DNA of 64,000 nt from contig NC_071331.1 in the NCBI RefSeq assembly GCF_010183535.1, positions 13,950,001 to 14,014,000 on the forward strand, written 5' to 3'. Numbering within the stretch: the stretch's first letter is position 1; each line of letters opens with the position of its first letter. Source of the stretch: Caenorhabditis remanei (Eukaryota > Nematoda > Chromadorea > Rhabditida > Rhabditidae). Shown piece by piece: positions 56,801 through 64,000 of this stretch. A program made the translations under genes and the position numbers. Below the pieces are notes generated by a model. It had not been told where the DNA came from, did not search any database, and worked only from the letters and a program-made list of their open reading frames with translations.

Positions 56801-59800
56801 CTTTTAAAATGGCTTCTATTAGATTATGCGGATATATTCACAATATTTCTCTCTTTCCTTTTCCTGCCTTATCTTTGCTTCTTTTCCAGTCTCTCATTCT
56901 AGGTCAATACGAATTTCAATAACTGAAATCGTATCTCTGAATGATGGAACAAAAGCGATTGTTTCTACTCACGAAGTTGGTTAAAGAAGCTTGAACGGAT
57001 ATATCATTTCAGTTGTTAACTCATAATTTCGAAGTAAATTACTAGCGATAGAGGACTATGGAAAATTTTAGCAGTTTGTTGGATTTAAAGCATTTTATGT
57101 TCATATTTTCATATTGATTTTATATGTTACTTTGAAATTTATTAGTCATTTCAAATTATAAATGGAGATGACGCACGATTTGTTACCACTGATTAAGTTT
57201 TGAAAACGAACGGTTTTCTTTTAACGGCTTCAAGTAAGTATATAAAGATAACCAGGTCAAACACGAAGTTTCTAAAATTGAAGGTAAAGATAAAAGAAGA
57301 CCATTCCAGTTACACTTTATCTCATTTTTGTATCAAGAGCCAATAAACCGAAACAAAACATTAAAAACACTTGGTTTTGAATGAAACAAAAAAAGTACTT
57401 TTTCTACAGTACTCAAGTCTCCACCTTCTACTTTTTCTAATAAATTCTAGTTTTCTGTCAACTCAAAAACTTCCAAAAAAGTTAATTTAGGGCTTATAAT
57501 CTAAATCATGTCGTATTTTTCAAGTTGAGAAGTTAATTATTTGCTAATGGTTCTAATTAGTCTTCCAACTTGATTGAAAGTTGGCAGACTAATTGATTCA
57601 GTCAAAGTAACCTTCTGGTAGAATCCCTTGACTTAATTGTCGATTCCACCAAAAGATTAATGTTTTTTTTCATTCAAAAAATAGAGAACTGATCATCCTG
57701 GAATTTACTATCTATCAAGTTTTCTTTTTTCAAAATTCACATATTCGAATAATTAGAAAAGATACATTTGGAAATGGTGTTTTTTAAGGTTTCAGTGACA
57801 GAAAATTGCAGAAGAAAAATAAATGATTCATCGGTGTTACGTAGCTATTTTAGGATTATGAGCATGGTCAACGTCATGGTCACATAAAACGAATTAATTA
57901 AAAATGAGAGAAAAAAATAAAGAAAAAAAGAACATTTGGAAGAGAAAGTCAAGAATGAAGAAGCCCCCACACAGAAAAAGAGAAGCAAGATGGCCGGGCG
58001 GCTCCTCACTCGGACGGATATCAATGGTTTCAACTATAGTCGTTTTGCGAGTTTTGCTCTCTTTTAGCACCTGCGTCTCGAAAACTCTCGCCACCAAAAA
58101 ATGTGGACACGGGGACTCTTTTCTTTTTTCTTTTTTCACTGAAGAGATGGATAGAGACCGCCTTTAAGCCAACTAGATGATTCTCAACGAGTATTCCGTC
58201 ACGGCTTTCTGGATGCCGTCACGACCCATTATGTCTCTACATTTATGATTTTTACTTGACCATTCGGAATAATACAAAAGAGAAAAAAGGGGAACCACCC
58301 GGCTAAATGGATGAAATAAAAGAGAGAAAGGAATGAATGATGAAGACGTCCGCGTGAGCGGCTAATGAGATCAATTGAGAAAAAGAAGAATTTGGAAGAA
58401 GAAAAAGGAAGAAAAGAGCAGCTACAACTTCATCAAAAGAGAAACAAGAGAGATAAAGTTGAATGGTTTTGAGAGAGAAATTCAGAAAAAAGGGCAGACA
58501 GATTGAGAGTCATCTCTCAGTCACCCAGTCTGCTATCTTTTTTGAACACAGATCGTGGATGTCACTGCTGGAGTGGGTATATACCTTTTTGATTCTCTAT
58601 TTGATAGAAGACAAAATAATAAAAATCAGATAAACTTCGTAAAGGGTGAAACGTTTCAAAGATTCCGGTTCATTCTTCGAGACAGTCGGTGGAGAATTCG
58701 TGAGATCGATACAACGTTAACATCTACAGTAACTCACTAGAAAGAGTTCGAAAAAAATTGAATTCCAAAATGCTCAAAAACTATTTTTAGTGATCTTGGT
58801 TTCAACATTAACACGTTCTTCGATTATTAAAAGGAGATGCACTTTCAAAGAGAATTGGTACCGTTTCGCTAACAGAAAATAACCAGACTTGCAAAATTCT
58901 GGATCTTTCGAGTATTTGAAAATTCGGGTGTTTGAATTTTAATTTTTTCCAATACAATTTTTTTTTGCAAAGTTTTTTTTCTGGAAATTTTCCATATTTT
59001 TTTAAAACTGTATTTCTCAAAACCTTTTGAAACCTACAGAAATCAGATTTAAGCAGTTGACTCCAAAAAAAAAGGAAACTTTTTACTTCTGATAATAAAA
59101 GTGTTAGACTCATTTAGAACTTGAGAAGCATCTCAATCTGTCACCAGGTTTTTATAACCTTGGAGAGAAAGGCTCATCCTGGATGATTCTCCGTCCGTAC
59201 AGTCCGTCTTTCGATGATCTAGGTCACACCTGTTCCACCTCTACATGGACACCAATTCACCATTCTGAAGGTCATTTCCTTTCAAGAGACACAAAAAACC
59301 AGTGGAAATTAGCAGATGGTTGCTTCGGTTTTTTGTGGCATTGAAAATTAGAAAGGATAAAAGAGAAAACCAAAGGATTTTCGTAACGTAAATTATTTCA
59401 TAATTCGTGAGGCGAGTCACTAGACAACAACGTATCCAAAATGGAAATGAGTGAACCTATTTGGAAGTGAAATATGATCCATTAGTTATGACTCTGCTCA
59501 ACCAGAAAGGATAATCTTGGAAAGAGGAGAAAGTGAAAATGAAACTTAAATTTAGAATTCTGATTCGAAGACACTCGCACAAGTACACTGACGACGGGAA
59601 ACGTGACAAGAAAAAAGAAAGAAAAAGGAAGAAGAGGACAGCTGAAAATAGAAGAAAAGACATGTGTAGAACCGAATACTTGGATATAAAACGAATGAAA
59701 TATCACAGCTTCTTGAATAGACATTCTCTACTTTTCTTCTCAATTTATACTATGGTCCGACAGAGAGGAAGTGGGCGGAGTCGAAGAGAAGCGGTTCAAA

Positions 59801-62059
59801 TGAAAAAGAAATTTCGAATACGGTAAATGAGAGCTCGTTAGCTGTACGAATTCAAAGGGGAGGAAAGGATACGGACCATTAAAGGAATGGGTGTAAAATG
59901 GGAATGAAAATGGGCAGATGCGGGGGAAAATGGGGCGGTACGGTAGTCGGATGATGTCACAGAATCTGTCGAAAAAAAGATAAATTTGAATTTGAATCTG
60001 AGTTGACTTCTTTTGATATAGCTGTATTACATACTACACAAATTGAAACTTCAAAATTTATTTTCTCTGATTCTTATCTTGCAGGCTCTGGATCAATCAA
60101 GAAATCCTTTCGATTCTTGGAAAGTTCCTCCTGCGTGGGAGCCGATTTGATCGATCTCTGCTCTGACTCGCGCAGCAGAAACCCCCTTTTGACCACACAC
60201 AAACAGATATATCTGTTTTCTTCGAAATGGTTTCAATCAATCAGAGATATTACGGAAGTGAGAGAGATGGTTTAAGAAATCAAAATAGGTCAAACAATCC
60301 ATTCTCTCTAATAGAACGGCGCCTCATTACTAAAATTCAAAAAAGAAAGTACTCTGGTCACAGGCATTTTGGTTGTCAGAAAGCAAGTATGTAATGTATA
60401 GAACTTTCAGAGAAAACTTGGGAGTCGGTGTCGGTCATTTAGATGAAAGACCTACTTTTAAGAGTGAAAGTATTGAAAGTCTTGAGTAAATGTGAGCCAT
60501 CGTGTTTCTTCTCTTTCATAACGAAAAAAAGTAATGTTGAAATTCAAGTTTGTTGTTGACAATTACTTGAAAATTGATGAATCATTTTGATTTACAGCAA
60601 AAATTCAGTTAACAATGATGAGATCTTGGTGAATTTATGGCCAACACTTTGAAAATTGAGAAATGATTCCACTGGTTTCATACGAATAAGGATACATATG
60701 AGGTCGCAACCAGCTCGGAGTTATCTTGGGTGGGTGAAAGAGATTCAAGTTGAACCTGGATATTACTTTTGCTTATTAGAGAACTCTTTTTGAATTTGGA
60801 CAATTCGTCGTTCTTTCTATTGTTTCTAGGTTTATCTAAGACTTTCTGTTGATAGATCGATTATGCCCAAAGCTGAAAAAGGATGAAATCCTTCACGTGA
60901 AATTCACAAAAAGCAGGTGGTTCAGATCAAAAAAGGAGGGATTCCGTTTGTCTCTCTCAGACATCAGGAAGATAAGTTTCGGAGAAAAAGGCAAAAAAGT
61001 CTCTTGTTGTTGAAAGTGTGCGAAATCGTACGGTTATGCGCGCGGATAGACGATTCAGTCAGTCTCCTCCGAATCATCATCTCTCCTCCTGTTTTGAGAG
61101 CTCGGTAAATACTGCACCCGGCGGCGCGAAATAGTACATACGAAGGTGGCGGCGACAGACAAATCTGTGCAACATCCATTCTTCTTCTACTCTCCATTTT
61201 GTGTGGAGGCGGCGAGGATTTTGCCTCATCTCTGAATGACGAACTGTATGTGAATGATTGAGATTGAGTATGAATGGAATTTACTAAAAATTTTATTGCC
61301 TATATGAGAAAAGGTAGATGATAAAACAATGAGAGAATGGAATGGGCATCATTGGAGAATGCACAGCCGGAGACTTCAATAGAAGTATCAGCAGTCGCAA
61401 TCTCCAATCAGCCAAAGTGAAATTTCTGTAGAAGGGGGAAGGGAGCGGGACTGTTAAAGCAAAGAAAATCATGGGCCGGTATAGAATCAGTCGGGGTACG
61501 AGAAGGGATCATTGAATGTAGAAGGGGACAATTATATAGAGCTTTAAAAATTTGATAAAAAAGGAATGGAAAAGAGAGTAGAACGGAAAAGACACTTTTT
61601 TGCAAAGAAGAGCTTCACCGTTCGCGGAGGATTCTTAGAAAAAGAGGAAAAGTTAATTAAATATGAAATGAGGTAACAAAAAAGGAGGGGTGCGGAAGAG
61701 AAAATCAAAAATTAGCTGATCCTCGTATAACAAAAAATGGGAAAACAATAGAAGTAGGAGTGGAAAAGAAAAAAGAGGGAGCTTGAAAATGGGAGGGAAA
61801 CAATGTCCTACGACGAATTAGGCGAAAATTGACCGGTAGCAGACAAAAGAGGTGGCTAGTTCGCTAAGGTTAAAGTATCCTATAGCTTTTATAAAATATA
61901 ACAAAACAACTTTTTTTCGAAAAGAAAAATAACGAAGAATGGAGATGTGAAAAACCGAGCGTGAACATAACGGGTTAGGAGATATATTACGCATTCTAGT
62001 AATATGCAAAGAAAGTATTCAGATATAATAGAGAAGAGTAATATGAAAAGAAAATGGAG
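53822..62059. other. 8 kb region upstream of egl-19, downstream of the PiT gene
   Basis: No protein gene is supported. The AT-rich DNA is broken by two GC-rich blocks: ~54,540-54,680 and ~56,160-56,540, the latter with GCC/ACC/GTC repeats and GA-rich flanks. These could be distal promoter or leader exons of egl-19. A GAGACGCAG core occurs in inverse orientation at 58,071-58,079. The last ~760 bases are probably the PiT gene's 3' UTR, with AATAAA (minus) at 61,297-61,292. All long open frames here are low-complexity Lys/Arg- or Phe/Ser-rich and lack splice support. Confidence 0.5.
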
Positions 62060-64000
62060 TTAGAAGAAACTACGAAGTGGCGAATTTTCAGGTTGACCGC
62101 TTGTTCCGAACGTAAGCAGTTGAAGAATTACCATGGTTCCACCGGAGAGAAGACCTGAAAAAGTGAGATGACGATTTGCGTTTTTACTCCATTCTCTACC
62201 CGGACTTAATTTTAACACGAAAACGGATTGATATACAAACGGGGAATTAAACCAAGTACAGATATGCGAATTGCGCCTCTGCTCCCGAAACAAGTTTTTT
62301 TTTCAAATTTCTAACTAAATTTTGGATTTAGATATTGAAAAAAGGCTGATGTATTTATAAAATAGTAAATCAAAAATCTAGATGAAGCATGATCCAGACA
62401 TATCCTAACTTGACTTCCCGGCACCCATACTATTTATTATATTATGTATTTTTCTAGTTCAATCTTCCCGTGTCGAGTATACGTAAAATAATAATAATGT
62501 AAAGAATAGTATCTCACCAGCAACAGGAAGAGTGACTATCCATGAGAGCGAGATGTTTCGGAATACTCCCCAGTGTACTTGATGTTTGGATTGGAGCAAA
62601 CCGACTGCAACAACCGATCCTACCTACAATTTTAATTTCAAAATATCAATTACGCAAACACTTTTTGAAAAACTTACCTTGCACTGAGTGGAAGAAATTG
62701 GGAGACCAAGTTTCGATGCAATCAAGACAGTAACGGCAGCTCCAAACTCCACAGCAAATCCAGAAGCAGGTGTAATTTTGGTGATGTTTTCTCCGACAGT
62801 GTAAATGACACGATGTCCAAGAATCCAGAGACCAAGGCACATTCCGGCGGATCCATAAAGAAGAAGGTACCATGGAGTTGACATCTTTACAGAATCTTCT
62901 AGTCCAGTACTCGCAATCAAAACGAGTGAGACTAGTGGTGCGATTGCATTGCTGACATCGTTTCCTCCGTGAGCGAAACCTCCGAAGCAGGCAGTCATCA
63001 CTTGAAGAAGTGAGAAAAGGCGCGATGCTTGTGGATCTTCTGGTTTGCAGGAACGGAAGAACGAAGCGAGAGATGACGATGGTCGGATTGTGTTCTTTGG
63101 ATTAGTGAAAGAAGAAGTTGATTCTCCATTGGCAGGGCAGGTGCTTACAACGATAGTTGGTTGATCGAGAAGAGCAACTTCTAGAATAAAAAAACAGTAT
63201 TCATATCTAGACTTTTACAACTAAAACATACTCTGATGGTCTTCGTTGATAGTCATTTCGAGGCACTTTCCGTTTCCTTCTTCCAATTCAATATCCTTCC
63301 GTTTCGAACCATTCTTGTCGTGATGATGTCCATGTCGCTGTTTTCCGGTTATTTCAAGAAGTTCTTTGCCTAAAAACAAATATTTATTTGTAGTTTCGAA
63401 CTTTATAACAGAACTTGACCGTCTGTAAACTAAATTTATTCTATAAAACCTAAGACTCCTAGTATTTTAGGGGAAAACGATAAGGCATCTGAACAAAAAA
63501 TGCCAGTGCCTTATCGACAATGGCTAACCTCTGCTTCCAAATCTTAAACATACTCAAGATGTGATCCTTGAGATACGGAGCCAGGAAAAATGCGAAAACG
63601 AGAGCAACGACCAATCCGAAGACACCCGAAATAATGAGACATTCGACAACAGTGAGATTATTGAGGTACAGGACTGAAATATCATGTTGTGATTTTATTT
63701 GAGCATACTCAACATACATGAGGGTCCTTTGTAGACGATGGCGAATACGTTGAAAGCAAAACAGAGGAAGTAGAGAACAGGAAGGACTCGAATCCCACTG
63801 TGCAATGGTTCTTTCCGACGTAAAACCAGATGGTCAAGGGAGCTGTAGATCACAACAGACATTAATCCAGATAATAGTGGTGAGACAATCCATGAAGCAA
63901 CTGAAAAAACGTTTTATCATTTCGAAATCCATAGTTCTGGCTTACAGATGTTGTAAATTTTTTCCCAGATGATTACGCGGGATCCATTAGCAACGAGAGC
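62060..64000 (-). CDS. pitr-1: PiT-family sodium/phosphate cotransporter (5' part outside window)
   Basis: Visible exons, 5' to 3': 64000-63946 (cut by the edge), 63900-63718, 63673-63554, 63369-63232, 63180-62678, 62623-62518, 62154-62060. Phases agree. The second PiT signature [17 protein letters not shown] is present in full and is followed by [13 protein letters not shown] and [17 protein letters not shown], the hallmark C-terminal half-repeat of PiT transporters (SLC20/PHO-4). [13 protein letters not shown] belongs to the end of the first half. Between the halves lies a cytosolic loop with a His-rich run (RHGHHHDK). The first signature is to the right of the window. PiT proteins import inorganic phosphate with sodium across the plasma membrane. 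C. elegans has several pitr genes, and the symbol rests on my recollection that pitr-1 is next to egl-19. Confidence 0.88.

Overview
The window is nuclear DNA from a Caenorhabditis nematode. It is probably not C. elegans itself, but a close relative. The evidence is AT-rich DNA, dense short introns of about 45-60 bp with TTTTCAG-type acceptors, acceptor-like sites a few bases before many start codons (as expected for SL1 trans-splicing), and a gene set that I recognise from C. elegans chromosome IV. I rebuilt the exon chains by hand from splice sites and reading phase. Boundaries may be off by a base or two, but the phases close for every multi-exon gene listed.

Left part (1-14,900). Two CUB-like, probably GPI-anchored secreted proteins lie tail to tail (1-986 plus, 2,958-1,754 minus). 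A 5.3 kb pyrimidine-rich gene-free stretch follows. Next come a testin homologue (PET + three LIM domains, plus strand), an F-box protein and a BTB-like protein (both minus), and a small CRIP-type single-LIM protein (plus).

Middle (15,157-35,391, minus). One giant gene encodes the NUAK/ARK5-family kinase UNC-82, about 1,809 residues in 34 coding exons. The kinase domain is near the N-terminus and a long low-complexity tail follows. The gene has an internal alternative first exon, a candidate 30-nt cassette exon and a run of phase-symmetric small exons. One intron hosts a nested plus-strand gene for a 64-residue secreted four-cysteine peptide. Another 6.4 kb intron hosts a ~1.15 kb-arm palindrome with a 5'-truncated LINE in its loop.

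Right part (37,266-64,000, minus). A seven-transmembrane receptor and a REEP/TB2/DP1-family ER membrane protein come first. Then comes the complete L-type calcium channel alpha-1 subunit EGL-19 (17 coding exons, about 1,873 residues). It has a TATA-box alternative first exon and an overlapping upstream ORF. After an 8 kb upstream region lies the 3' part of a PiT-family sodium/phosphate cotransporter (pitr-1-like), cut by the right edge.

The genes are not an operon-like pathway. Three of them (UNC-82, EGL-19 and the LIM proteins TES-1 and CRIP) are linked to muscle, cytoskeleton or tubular epithelium in C. elegans. No wholly new system is evident. The most interesting content is the nested hairpin-type peptide gene, the palindrome/LINE in the kinase intron, and several alternative-transcript structures that can be read directly from splice phase.
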